Shown here: one piece after another, positions 43,331 through 54,021 of the stretch
Numbering within the stretch: the stretch's first letter is position 1
Layout of the letters: each line of letters begins with the position of its first letter
DNA from: Branchinecta lynchi
Lineage: Eukaryota > Arthropoda > Branchiopoda > Anostraca > Branchinectidae
DNA length: 64,000 nt
NCBI GenBank assembly: GCA_023053575.1
Contig: JAKZAP010000008.1
Location: 2,939,001-3,003,000 of the forward strand
Direction: 5' to 3'
Program-made: the position numbers and the translations under genes
The notes under the pieces: model-generated
Told to the model about the DNA's origin: nothing
Database searches by the model: none
The model's input: the letters and a program-made list of their open reading frames with translations, nothing else

Positions 43331-43732
43331 AGGCAGAGCAAAATAACACTAGGGAGTAGCGCCAAGACTTGAAAAAAAATGACACACAATCAAATAGCAG
43401 CGACACTAGCACCACTAGCGATAGCGAACGTCCCTACTGAAACTCAATCTGTCAGTGCTGGCTCGAATAACTTCATATTTTGATCATTGCAAAAAAAAGA
43501 TACAACATCCCCTGTTTCCTCGATGTGTGCAGACCGCATCTTAGCTTTACCAGAAATTTTAAATCCGCAAGTTTGTCTCGCTTTATATACATTGGGTTTA
43601 TTGGAAAAAAATACTAAGAACTACAAAACCGACTAGTTTACACTAGTACTTTTAAAAGCCGTTTGCGAAGCAAGGAAAGCCTAGGTTTTGACGATACTTC
43701 CTAGTATTATTTTGCTGTGCTGGCAATGCCAC
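43331..43732. mobile_element. Foldback family F copy 3, with TGGCAA flanks
   Basis: Ends GGCAGAGCAAAATAACACTA and TAGTATTATTTTGCTGTGC, interior as copies 1 and 2 (CACTAGCGATAGCGAACGTC, AAGTTTGTCTCGCTTTATAT). TGGCAA lies directly on both sides (at about 43325-43330 and 43732-43738). It is only 40 bp from the receptor exon donor at 43775. Confidence 0.7.
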
Positions 43733-43774
43733 AGATGCATACTATGAGAAATTGATGTAATTGATGTTACTTAC

Positions 43775-44399
43775 CAAGAGGTAAAACGATGAAGAATGGG
43801 AACCAGCAGATTAAAAACGCTCCGACAACAATTCCAAGCGTCTTGGCTGCTTTCTTCTCCCGCTTGAACTTGCTAATTCGCGAAGAAAGCCCCGACGTAA
43901 GTGGCGCCATCTTTTTGGCGGGTGAGAAGCAGGTAGCTTTTAATCCCCTGTCGTCACTGCCTTCCCCTGCTTCCGTTAGGATCTGACTTTCCCTTCTTCC
44001 ACAATAGACATCATCAGCAGCAAACGACGGTTTCCTTGAAGTATTACCGCTACCACTTGTCACATATTCAGCCGTTAGGCTGTGTTTTGAAACGTTCCTT
44101 GCGGTCGATAGCGCCCTTTCGCCCGGTCGTTTTCTAACGGTCTTTCCCCGGTGAACTCGTAATTGAACATCAGCGCTCGATATAACGCCACTTTCTAAAT
44201 ATTTCGTCTGTTTGACGGCGGCTTTGTAGATTCTCCAGTAAACGGCAAGGATGATGAACGTGGGAACATAAAACGACCCAGTGATGGAAAAGATGACGTA
44301 GCCAAGCTCTTTCGTGACGTCACAAACTGACGGGTCGTTGTGGGGTTGTTTCCACCCCATAAGCGGTCCGATGCTGATGATCACCGATAAGAGCCAAAC
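43775..44399 (-). CDS. alpha-1-type adrenergic GPCR, exon with TM4, TM5, ICL3 and TM6
   Basis: Exon of 625 nt starting after a TTCCAG acceptor (phase 0) and ending at CTTG/GTAAGT (phase 1). It opens with [19 protein letters not shown] (TM4; alpha-1 receptors have ISIGPLLGW here). Cys26 is the ECL2 disulfide partner. TM5 reads [10 protein letters not shown]: Ser38 and Ser42 sit at the two catechol-contacting serine positions (5.42 and 5.46). ICL3 is about 125 residues and includes VQLRVHRGK, close to the VTLRIHRK of vertebrate alpha-1 receptors, then [18 protein letters not shown] leading into TM6 with CWFPFF. The exon break just after the LPLG of TM6 matches the conserved alpha-1 intron position. 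The product would be a plasma-membrane, probably Gq-coupled catecholamine receptor. The serine- and lysine-rich ICL3 is a likely phosphorylation region (inference). Confidence 0.95.
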
Positions 44400-45480
44400 C
44401 TGGAAAATGGTACTCGGTTCCTTTCAGATCATCGGGGGGTGGGGGCTAAACTAGAGGAAAAATAAATGGAAAACGATATTTTCACGAAGAATCTGGAAGA
44501 GAAATTTATCGACAGCTTATGGTTAATTCAATGATCACGAAAACAAACAAAATAAGATGAATACAATAAAAATGGACCACAAGAGTGACACTACACCAGA
44601 CAAACGGAACGTTTTTTTGCACCCCAGAAAGAGGGCGTGGCTCGGTTGTGGCTCGAAAATAACGGTTCCGCGCTCGTTTGTGATGTTTACCAGTCTGTTT
44701 CCGCGACCAACAACGTTGCTTTGGCTTGCACTGCGAAAAGTAAAGATATCGATTTAGCCTGTATTCTTACCAGGGGCCTGCATTTTCGTTGGAGGGGGGG
44801 GGGGGCAGGGTCAAAATTTCTATCAATCTTTAAAAAATTCTACCGAATCCTAGCAACTTAGCTTTAAATAATTAATAAATAGAAAAGATTAAGTCCTAGG
44901 CTATTCACTACTACCCATGACCACATAAAGTGAGCGCCGCAGGCGAGATTTTTAAAGAGCTTTTACCTGCCGAATTTAACTATATCCATGCAGATCCTGT
45001 CTTTTAGCAAGCCTACACTAGCTTAAAACCCAAGCTAAATGACGCGCTCTTTCACAGAATGGAGAATATTTCAGCCGCAGGTGGAATTTTTGGAGACATT
45101 CATGATTAGAGCGTCTTTTTGGGATCCAAAATATTGTTATTATTACTTATTTGAACCCTTCAAAACTGAAGAGTAGGCTGATATATAAAAAGAACAACAA
45201 CATGTCAATCAAACTCACACACACTTACATGCTCCTAAAAAAATAACTAGCTGACCGTTACTGGCCCTGCATGAATTGTTTTTTATGGCCTAATTATCTG
45301 CTAAAAAAAAAAAAAAAAGGTTGCACAAAACCAAATAATGCCGAAACTATGCGCCACAGACAAAAATTTGGAAAATTGGCTTCTTTCCGTTTTCCGACAG
45401 TAAGTTTTCGGTAGAAAACCCGAAATTGTGTCCTTCTGTCAAACTAACATACACGACCGATATTTTTACAAGATCAAACT
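44400..45480. other. Receptor intron with a partial family E piece
   Basis: From 44771 (CAGGGGCCTGCATTTTCG plus a G run) to about 45130 are hAT family E-like motifs (GAGCGCCGCAGGCGAGATTT). No right terminus or 8-bp duplication. The rest is unassigned. Confidence 0.35.
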
Positions 45481-45633
45481 ATACAAGTGAGAGCACTGTA
45501 AGGATAGTCCCCCTTCTTAAGGATGCCACCTCCCAAACACATAAGGTAAGATCCATCTGGTTTATTAAATTATTTTACAAAAGGCCTCCGAGATCCATCT
45601 GGTTTATTAAATTATTTTACAAAAGGCCTCCCT
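45480..45633 (+). repeat. Family G copy 1, left part
   Basis: TAAGGATAGTCCCCCTTCTT, CCCAAACACATAAGGTAAGA and TCTGGTTTATTAAATTATTT match 55738-55815 and 57893-57978. A 42-bp stretch is locally duplicated (ATCCATCTGG at 45551 and 45593). It continues at 49168 after the hAT insertion. Confidence 0.7.
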
Positions 45634-46070
45634 CAGGGGGGGACTGGTATGAAATCTGAGGACCCCTAGCCTAAAATCTGGCCTTTTTCGGAAAAAAGAC
45701 CCACCCACCCCCGCCTGGCTGGTATGAAATCTGAAACCGCTAGGAGTACCCCAATACCCGCCGAAAAAATCTGCATAAAAAAAAAAATATTGCATACACC
45801 ACCCCCAATAGCAGGGTCTGTAGCATATTGTTCGATTCCAAATTACAAGGTTAGAAGTATGCTGTACTTCTTCTATTATTATCACAAAGACTATCCAAGT
45901 AAAAAGCTTATTTCAGCACACGTTAAGGATTTTTTTAATTTTTTGACCTCGGAAACGAACCTCGGAAACGCTTTAGTATCAGATTTCAAGTAAGGCTTTG
46001 CACTTGGCCAACGAATGTCTAGACTTCTACTTGTGCTTTCAGCGGGAAGACGGAAACATTGACGGTTTTT

Positions 46071-46847
46071 ATGGCACTTGCCCTTCGGCCAAGTGCCATA
46101 TAGCGATCGCAGACGTCCGTCCGTCGGTTTGTCGGTCTGTCCAGGTTTTGCTAGTTCGGGCACTTCCACATAAGCTAGGACGATAAAACTTGGCAGGCGT
46201 ATCAGGGACCCCAAATGATTAAGTTGGAAATAGTCACTTCCCCCATCCGAGCACCGTGGGGGGAGTGGAGTGAGGGGGAACCCGGAATCTTGAGGTATTT
46301 ATAACTTTTGAACGGGTAATCGGATCTCGATGAAACTTGATATTTGGAAAGACCTCATGCCTCAGACGATCTAATTAAAATCCGGACGGGAACCGGTGAC
46401 TTTTGGGGGGAACTGAAGGGGGCAACCGGAAATCTTGGGAAACGCTATGAGTGGAGGGATCGAGATGAAACTTGGTGGGAAGACACCTAGCAAACACTAG
46501 ATACATCACTGAAATGACCGAGCCGATTCGGGCACTGTCGGGGGAGTGGAGGTAGGGGGAATCCGGAATCTTGAGGTATTTATAACTTTTGAACGGGTGA
46601 TCGGATCTCGATGAAACTTGATGTTTGGAAAGACCTCATGCCTCAGACGACCCACTTAAAATCCGGACGGGATCCGGTGACTTTTGGGGGGAGCTGGAGG
46701 GGGCAACCGGAAATATTGGAAAACGCTATGAGTGGAGGGATCGAGATGAAACTTGGTGGGAAGACACCTAGCAAACACTAGATATATCATCGACATAACC
46801 GAGCCGTGCCTACTCGTAACAAGTGCCATATGAGCTCGTAGCTCTTG
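46071..46847 (-). mobile_element. Family B element 5, complete short copy (777 bp)
   Basis: Hairpin end ATGGCACTTGCCCTTCGGCC...AAGTGCCAT, GCGATCGC, the CGTCCGTCCGTCGGTTTGTC tract, two ~282-bp units (AACCCGGAATCTTGAGGTAT at about 46279 and the equivalent at about 46560), then CTACTCGTAACAAGTGCCAT and ATGAGCTCGTAGCTCTTG. Both termini are present, making it the best size reference for family B. Confidence 0.75.
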
Positions 46848-47040
46848 TTCGTGTTTGTCTCTTCCCTCCTGCTCGTCGAAGATAGCAGAAGTCCAGCGAC
46901 TTATTTTTGAGCGTACTTTCTCGAGTCTTGCTGTAGCCTTAAAAGGTCGGCCTTATCTCTTCTTAAATATTGCCACTGACGCCTTATTCCTTGAGCACGA
47001 GTAGAAGAAACGGGACAAACTCGTGAAGAAAAGCGCCCGC

Positions 47041-48840
47041 AGGGACAAGCGTCATTTTATAGAGATGAAAGCTTAGATGGCAGAAGAGGCATCAAAAAGA
47101 GGGGACTCAAGAGCTTTCTACAAAAACACGAACGATATCATCGGAAAGCGGCCTTACGTGGACGGACCTGTAAGGGATCCGAGCTGCCGGCTAATCACTG
47201 AGCCCGAAAAGATCGGCGGAGTTTGGGCAAACCCCTTTGAACGCCTCCTTAATCGATCGGCGCCAACGGAACAACCGGATATTCCAGATGAGCCTTTCAT
47301 CAGGCTAGCAGTAAGCTCTGACCCACCCTCTTCAGCCGAAATCACTGGTGCCCTAAAGAAGCTAAAAAACGGCATGTCGCCCAGAGAAGACTGTATCGCA
47401 TCTGAAATACTGAAGTGGTCTGTAAACGCCTGCCTAACAGTTTGGATGACACTCTTTAACCTGGTATGGGAAACCGAAAAGGTCAGATCAAAGCTAAGGA
47501 CAAGGAGTACTCTAGTCAAAATCTTTAAAAAGGGCGATTCTACTAAGTGTGAAAACTGGCGAGGGATCAGCCTGCTCTCCATTCCTGGCAAGCTCCTGGC
47601 CACCACCCTGCTGAACCGCATACAGCCAGCAGTCAACAAACACCTCCGCGAAGAACAGCATGGCTTCCGCCCAAACCGTTCATGTGCGGATCTCATATTC
47701 GTGCTAAGAATGCTGCTAGAAGAGTGCAACGAATGGAGGAAAAAGCTCTACCTATTCTTCATAGACTTCGAAAAAGCCTTTGACTCCATCAACCGTGCCA
47801 CACTCTTAGAGAGTGCTCCGGTACTATGGCATACCGGACAAACTCGTAAGCCTGATAGCAGACTTTTACGAAGACACGGAATGCTGTGTCCGTACCCGCG
47901 ACGGCAACACCAGATACTTCCAAATTACGACGGGCGTGAAGTAAGGGTGCTTTCTGTCTCCGCTGCTGTTCGTCCTGATCATCGACTACGTTCTAAGAAG
48001 ATGTGAAGGATACGGCATTGACATCCGGGATGGCAGAAAACTAGGAGACATAGACTTTGCCGATGACATCAACCTAATGGAGGCCTGCAAACAGAAGCTC
48101 CAGGACTTCCTCAAAAGACCAGTGAAACAGCTGAACTGTTCGGACTGAAAATAAACATCCCCAAAACGAATAGTATGGCGAGCAGTGGATCTCCGCTAGA
48201 TATACGCTGTAGGGACCAGCAAGTCGAACAGGTCGTTGAATTCCGATATCTCGGCAGTACAGTTGAAAACATTGGAGCTTGTGCAAGGGAGGTCCAGCTA
48301 AGACTTGGTCAGGCCAGCGGTGTCTTCAATCGGCTAAAGAAGATATGGAGGAGCAAGAAGTACTCCCTTAGACTCAAGCTGAGACTTTTCAACAGCAACG
48401 TTTTGTCCGTACTTCTGTACGGGTCCGAGACCTGGCACCTCAGCCAACAGCAGGAGAAACGTCTTCTGGCCTTTGAAAACACCTGCCTTAGGCGGATCTT
48501 AAACATACACTGGACAGAAAGGGTTCCGCCAGATGACAGTGCAACCCCTTATTACTGAAGTCATCAAGATCTGCCGCTGGAGGTATCTGGGCGATACAAT
48601 CAGGATGGGAAGCACCAGACTCCCCAACGCTATCCTCCAGTGGCATCCGGAGGGATCCAGACGAAGAGCGCGACGGAAGAACACTCCTCGCCGTACACCA
48701 GTCGGATCTTCACTATATCAACGTGTCTATCCAGTCCGAATGGGAAGATGTATGGGCAGCGACCCTTATGAGAGACGACTGGCGGCTCTTCTTGGATGCC
48801 CTTAGCGCCTGTGGAGGTGCAGGAGGAACTAAGGTCTAAG
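47041..48840 (+). pseudogene. Non-LTR retrotransposon reverse transcriptase, frame-broken
   Basis: The frame 47077-47815 codes the thumb/palm region: WRGISLLSIPGKLLATTLLN, REEQHGFRPNRSCADLIFVL and the catalytic motif FIDFEKAFD. After a shift near 47815 another frame carries IDFADDINLM (catalytic FADD box near 48053-48070). A further frame (48175-48558) codes VVEFRYLGSTVENIG, LFNSNVLSVLLYGSETW and the post-RT CLRRILNIHW; the last piece to 48805 codes ICRWRYLGDTIRMG. At least three shifts make it inactive. 'EFRYLGS...LLYGSETW...CLRRIL' resembles RTE-like pol proteins; clade not certain. No endonuclease or 5' part seen. Confidence 0.8.
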
Positions 48841-49167
48841 ATAAGGTAACAAAGTTGCTGACTTTGTTGGAGAATGCTTCGAACCAACCAAAATCTTCTG
48901 TGACGTGCCTCACCGGTGCCGAATATTAGTAATTTCTGATTCTTGGGAGAATTTCGGGGTGTTTCAGGATCCCATATGCTGTGTGCAGCTTGGACTCTTT
49001 GTCCCAGCTGTGTTGGCCGTGTGATTTCCTGCTAAATGATATGTTGCTTGGGTCAGTGTACAAAAAAAAATCCCAAGAGGACCACCCAAATAAAATCTGC
49101 TAAATCGGGGCAAAAACGACCCACCCCACCCGGCTAGGGTCCTCAGATTTCATACCAGTCCCCCCTG

Positions 49168-49480
49168 GCCTCCCTCTCTAAGATTTATTTTCCCTTTTCT
49201 TTTCTAACGGACGATGGCTGACAGCTCGAACCTAACCAAATAAATCACCACAAAGTCTCTCCCTCTCGCACGGTCAAAATGCAGAAATGGCAAAAGACCG
49301 TTAGAAGAAAGCCACCACCATCACAAGGCTTCAGCCAGCCAATCAGAAGTTTGCCTTTCAGAAGGGCAAACTGGGGTCAAACGACGTGACCCACACCCAA
49401 AAGAAGCTCTCCCTCGAAAGATTTTCGGGCTCGATTCGCCATTCACCAGTATACTTGTTGGTACAGGAATTCTAGATTTG
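49168..49480 (+). repeat. Family G copy 1, right part
   Basis: CTCTCTAAGATTTATTTTCC, GGACGATGGCTGACAGCTCG, CCAAATAAATCACCACAAAG and GAAATGGCAAAAGACCGTTA match 56155-56360 and 57980-58090. Confidence 0.75.
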
Positions 49481-49719
49481 TAAATAAAGTAAGTCTCTTT
49501 CCTTGGATCCATCCTCCTCCGACGCCCTCGTCGCACTCTGCCCAACTGAACTCATCTCACCTGTTCTCAATATACACTCAACCTATGAGAGCCTTTTGCA
49601 ATACTGCTGATTCATGCTTCTCTCTCGCCACCTATCTTTTATCGAACAAACGATTATATTTTATACCAGCTGCAGAGCAATATAATAGCCATGTACTTGC
49701 GAACTGAGTGTACGATTCT

Positions 49720-50245
49720 CTGCAGCATGGGGGGGGGGGGGAGGCGGACTTTAAAAATTGAAGTCGAAATTGGACAGAAGTTCGGAATATATAGCGAATA
49801 ATTAAGGATTGATAGCCTATTCGGGATTCGGTAAAATGTCGTCGAAATCGGACCGAAGTTCGGGGTTCGTAGTAACTATCGCATCCTGGCAATAATACCG
49901 AATAAATTGTCGAATCCCAGTTATTATAACGAATAATTCTGGACCAATAGCCTGTTCGGGATTCTGTATAATTACTGAGTCCCATTTGTACCTAATAAAT
50001 ACGTGTAATTTCGTCGAAACTGCATCGAAGTTTGGGATTCGTTATAACTACCGAATCTGGCAATTTTGTCGAATAAATTACCGAAGTCGGGATTTTGTAT
50101 AACTACCGAATCCCCGTAAATATTACTGAATAGTTCAGTATCGAAGAAATAAAGAATAATTTTTCGTAGGCCCAAAGTTTTACCGAATCTCGAAAAGTAG
50201 GGGGTGATGACCCCCCTTCGCCCCCCACCCCTAGCGGCGCCCCTG
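49720..50245 (-). mobile_element. hAT family E-like element, left-truncated
   Basis: Interior of ATTCGGTATAATT / GTTATAACTACCGAATC repeats as in 13342-14741, ending CGGCGCCCCTG at 50244, the complement of a CAGGGGCGCCG terminus. The other terminus is not recognisable and no 8-bp duplication was found. Confidence 0.6.
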
Positions 50246-50264
50246 ATCCTCAACTGACGCTCTA

Positions 50265-50568
50265 ATCGACTGTTTCTTCAAATAAATCTCCGGTTTTTGC
50301 CGGATTTCCGCTGACCATGTGTTCGGTGAGTTTGAACTAAGTTTTTGTTTCATTCTTTGATCTCGAACCCTCCCTACCACTAAATATAGACCTACCGGTC
50401 CATCTACGCATATAACTGTACTTTGAACCAAAGGATCCCCACATTTAGTTTGAACAAAATATCTCAAACTCTTCAAGAGCTATCGCGCTAATAGACGGAC
50501 GGACGGACGGACAGACAAGCATCACGAAGTCATAGGTACCCCGTCACCAACATTTCGGGATCCCAAAA
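50265..50568 (+). mobile_element. Family A element, right end
   Basis: One monomer (CTCCGGTTTTTGCCGGATTT), a diverged GGTCCATCTACGCATATAAC module, the GACGGACGGACGGACGGACA tract and the end ACATTTCGGGATCCCAAAAA. Confidence 0.7.
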
Positions 50569-50869
50569 AGGGCATTCGTCACGACAGTGTGACAGTCCAG
50601 TCCGTTATAACAAGGCCCCGTGCATTCATTTTAATCAGAAACAATCCGAGCCGTTTACAAAAATTGTTAATTTTGGCTCTGCACAGCTTCAGTCGTAAGC
50701 CCGTCCCTAAAGACAAGTCGAGTCGTTTAAACCAGGTTTCATAGCCCCGATAGGTCGGACACATGATTCATGGGGGAGGCAATATGGCTACCTGTTCTAC
50801 TCCCACTGATTTTAGTCTCTACTCCAGATTTTAGCCTGTCAAAATTACAATAGGTTAGTTGTTAAAGTG

Positions 50870-51069
50870 AAGTCTGACAGGATTTAATATACCTTATAGA
50901 CCAAAAGCGAGAGACAAGCATAGAATTTTTAAACATAATCGAAAAGCCATCAGAAATCTAATGACAGGAGACCCGCGAAACAAGTGTGCCAAGAACAGAT
51001 GGAAAAATGTCGATTACAAAGCGAGGTTGAGGTGGGAACAATGCTTGAAAGGACAAGGAAGATTTTAAG
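50870..51069 (+). other. Unrecognised basic coding-like fragment
   Basis: Without an ATG, a frame of about 66 codons runs to TAA, encoding PYRPKARDKHRIFKHNRKAI then RNLMTGDPRNKCAKNRWKNV and LRWEQCLKGQGRF. It is rich in Arg/Lys with two Cys and Trp, unlike the low-complexity chance frames around it. It could be the C-terminus of a mobile-element protein or an exon on the strand opposite to the receptor. No splice sites assigned. Confidence 0.25.
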
Positions 51070-51165
51070 ATACACCCGAAATTCGTCTCCCAGAACAGGA
51101 GGGGTTCTGCAGACTCTGGAATAGCTTATTCTAGTCGGGACATAGATATTTGACCTCTATGCTAG

Positions 51166-51461
51166 CAGAGGAGTAACTAGCCAAAATGTTTTTTTTTGGA
51201 GGGGGTGGGGGGCTGGCTGGTCATTTTTACCGACTTTTTGTGTGGAAATTTTTTTTTTCTACGTAACATCGACTGATTTTAAGAAAAACCGACCATTTCT
51301 AAAAAAACATTGACTTTCAAAAAACCGACTGTTTCCGAAAAAATATCGACTGTTTTTACGAAAAATCGCGGCGCTTCACGGCGATGGAGGTATAATCTTT
51401 ACCGACTGGCCAACAACATTGGGGGGGGGGAGGCCTCCCCCTACCATACGTGACGCCCCTG
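51166..51461. mobile_element. hAT-like MITE of 296 bp
   Basis: Left end CAGAGGAGTAACTAG and right end ACGTGACGCCCCTG, flanked by TATGCTAG (51158-51165) and TACGCTAG (51462-51469), an 8-bp duplication with one mismatch. The interior is built of CGACTNTTTNNNAAAAAA units. A related fragment is at 34151. Confidence 0.75.
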
Positions 51462-51469
51462 TACGCTAG

Positions 51470-52741
51470 TGTTAAACCACATCTGAAAAGCCTTCGTAAA
51501 ATTCAGAACACTCGTACAACTCGAAAATGATCTCTTTTATTTTTAAGTTATTCTAAAAGCGAACTTCTCGTTCTTCATTTGCTGTGTAGGCTATAGCAAC
51601 TTCTGTAGCGTAATGAGACTCAGACTTAATTTTGTGGTAAGGTCGCAGATGAGTACTGAGGCAGATACAGACCTTTCAGATGGGCTTAAATATGCTGCAT
51701 TGGGGAAAGATATAGCGTTTCTATCGGGCGAAAGACAAAGTTTGTTTCGTCGATGAATCTCGGTTTGTTTTTACACAGAAGGAATCAAACTATGTAAACC
51801 AGTTTTGAGTTGCAATTTCTCAGATGTAGTTTTACGTGCTTTAGTTTTCGTCAGGAAAGTACAGTGTGTCGGATAGAATAGCCGGAGTTTTTTTCTATCT
51901 GTAAACTCCAGTTGGGCGAAGACCAAAAGTTTGTTACCTCCATAAATCCGGATTTTTTTTTTTAAATGCACTGGCAAACCTGTTTTCCTCGTTTCGTTTC
52001 TGAGGAAGTGTGTGTCGATGGACAGTGTTGTGATTTCATAGCTATTCTTTGCTTTTCATTGGGATCGCAAAAAGACGCTCTGCTCCTTGGCGTTTCACAA
52101 AATTTCGCCTGTGGCGCATTTCGTAGTATTCTCTATTTAGAGGAACGGGGGAACTAAGGCTTGATTACTTGGCAATTTGGCTTGGAATTTTTTAGATTTG
52201 AAACACATTAAAGGCTAGAATCTTTCTAGACAAAGGCAGATTAAAAAGTTTAGCCTGCGGTGCTTGCTTTTAATTTGTACCGGGTACAGGCTTGAAAGCT
52301 TTCCTCTTTAGCGAAAGCTGAAATGTAAAGCTGAGGCTATGAATGTATGTATACACAAATTTTGATTACAAGAATAATTTCAGCTGATGCAGTGCGAATA
52401 CTTTCTATTATTTGTTGGCGGGAAATGTGCGCCATTGCCGCGTAGCGGCAACAGTTCATTTTTGTCGGTCCGTCTGAGTCGTATTTTACGATCCAGAAGT
52501 CGTTGAAATGAGGGGTCTCACCCCCCTTGGCCTTAGTGCTTAGAGCCACCTGGATTCGGTTCAGCGTCGATTTCATGAAACTCGCCTAAGTGGGTCCCCC
52601 ACTGGCAATCGCAAGGCCGTCGTAACGGTGTTTGTCCAGACCCGGCGTGCTCTCATTGGCTGAAAATCACAAAAATGGGTGCTTACGACACGGTACAATA
52701 TTACTTGCGGCTGCTTTTGGAATACGCCTATCTAGTCTGGG
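51470..52741. other. Receptor intron, no clear feature
   Basis: Scattered family E-like motifs (TTTCGCCTGTGGCGC near 52105, TTTAGCCTGCGGTGC near 52248) indicate old hAT-related sequence without ends. Nothing else recognised. Confidence 0.35.
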
Positions 52742-52935
52742 CAGTCCCGTATACAGGGATTTATTTTGGGGGGGGTTTGCCTTTCGGGGGGGGGGGGGGG
52801 GTCGCCTGTGGGTTGGACAAAAAAGTAAAAAAAAGACACAGATCAGAGGGAAAAGCCTATAAAAATGATGATGTTTGCATGTTTCGGGGGGGGGGGGGTC
52901 AACCGCCAATCCCCCCCCCCCTGGATGCGGCCTTG
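52742..52935. mobile_element. hAT-like MITE, family D copy 4 (194 bp)
   Basis: Termini CAGTCCCGTATACAGG and CCTGGATGCGGCCTTG, perfect 8-bp duplications AGTCTGGG (52734-52741, 52936-52943), the CAGAGGGAAAAGCCTATAAA core and long G and C runs. Orientation is opposite to copies 1 and 3. Confidence 0.9.
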
Positions 52936-52943
52936 AGTCTGGG

Positions 52944-53446
52944 GATCCTATTTGCAAAGGAGCGTATGTCTGAACGACGACAACGAGTCCGAGCAAATCA
53001 GAGCACTTCGTACAGTGGAAGTGGGTGACCCAACGCCACCGTATGTTTTCCACCACCAAGGAAGTCTTGCATCATCAAGAGGATTAGTTGGGTCAGACGA
53101 AACGGTCTAATATTTTGGTAGCTCCATCGCCAACGTATATTTTCCGCCAACTCATTAGTGCAGGTAGCGCAGGTAGCTGGTTCTTCAGATCTAAATCCTT
53201 AAATGCGAAAAGGGGCTTATCACCGCCAACGCTAACTCTGAGTTAATCCTAACTAATACGAAGACTGAGCTTAACGTTTCAAATAAATATTTATTTAAAG
53301 TGCAACCAAAGAAACTGTACAACTTCAACAACTCAAGGTCCCCAAATTATTCAAATTTCAAAAGTTAAGAAATCGCCCGCAGAAATACTTCTCTTGAAGA
53401 CTTTCCTTCTTGATACGTAATCTTAACTTTCAGTAGCCATGATACT
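52944..53446. other. Receptor intron, no feature recognised
   Basis: No repeat family or coding signal recognised. Confidence 0.35.
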
Positions 53447-54021
53447 TAATGTAATGTAATGTAATGTTTATTTTTCACCCATCGTACAGGAAAGAGAAAA
53501 TGATGGAGTATAAAAAAGAAAGAAAGTAGAAAAACACAGAAAAAAGATCACACAACAAAGAAAAACAAAAGGCAAATCACTGAGGGAAAAATCACACTTA
53601 TAATCACAAAATGTCAAAAAACAATCCCTTGCCACTCATGGCCGCTCTTACTGCATTTTACTCGTTGACATAGCTCATCGAGCTTTTGAATCGGGTCGAC
53701 GATACCGTATTTATTGGTCATGTAGGTATTGCGCGTCCAAGGAGGAAGACGAAGAAGGTATTTTGCGAATTTAAAGTAAATCCGTTTAATTTTTAGTCGG
53801 TCCGTCGCATTTAAAGTTTCAGAAAATGGAGCTATATATAAAATATGGGGTAGCGCAACACTATTATATAATTTTGCTAATAGAGTTCGGTTTAGATGAA
53901 ACTGGGTTGAAACAGTTTGACCATAAGAGTGACGAATTTTGCTTTCCATGTTCTCAACCATCAATGCCTTAGTTTGTTTCAGCGTCTTACCAATCGGATG
54001 CCAATCCGGTTGGCACTTGAC
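53447..54021 (-). pseudogene. LINE pol C-terminus and (TTACA)n tail, split by a Mutator-like element
   Basis: The frame 54021-53614 codes CQPDWHPIGKTLKQT, KLYNSVALPHILYIAPFSE, LKIKRIYFKFAKYLLRLPPW and TNKYGIVDPIQKLDELC, the post-RT region of a non-LTR pol. After the stop come ~130 nt of UTR and AATAAACATTACATTACATT ending at 53447, a tandem tail. Upstream coding sequence resumes in the same frame beyond 55035, so the insertion 54022-55034 split it. Confidence 0.75.

Larger units (their letters stand above)
45634..49167. mobile_element. 3.53-kb hAT-bounded composite element
   Basis: The left end CAGGGGGGGACTGGTATGAA then ATCTGAGGACCC and the right end GGGTCCTCAGATTTCATACC then AGTCCCCCCTG are strong inverted repeats (about 32 bp), with perfect 8-bp duplications GCCTCCCT (45626-45633, 49168-49175). 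Family G copies at 56150 (GGCCTCCCTCTCAAAGATTT) and 57975 show the site without it. Inside are a family B element and a decayed LINE. No hAT transposase found, so it is non-autonomous. Confidence 0.9.
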
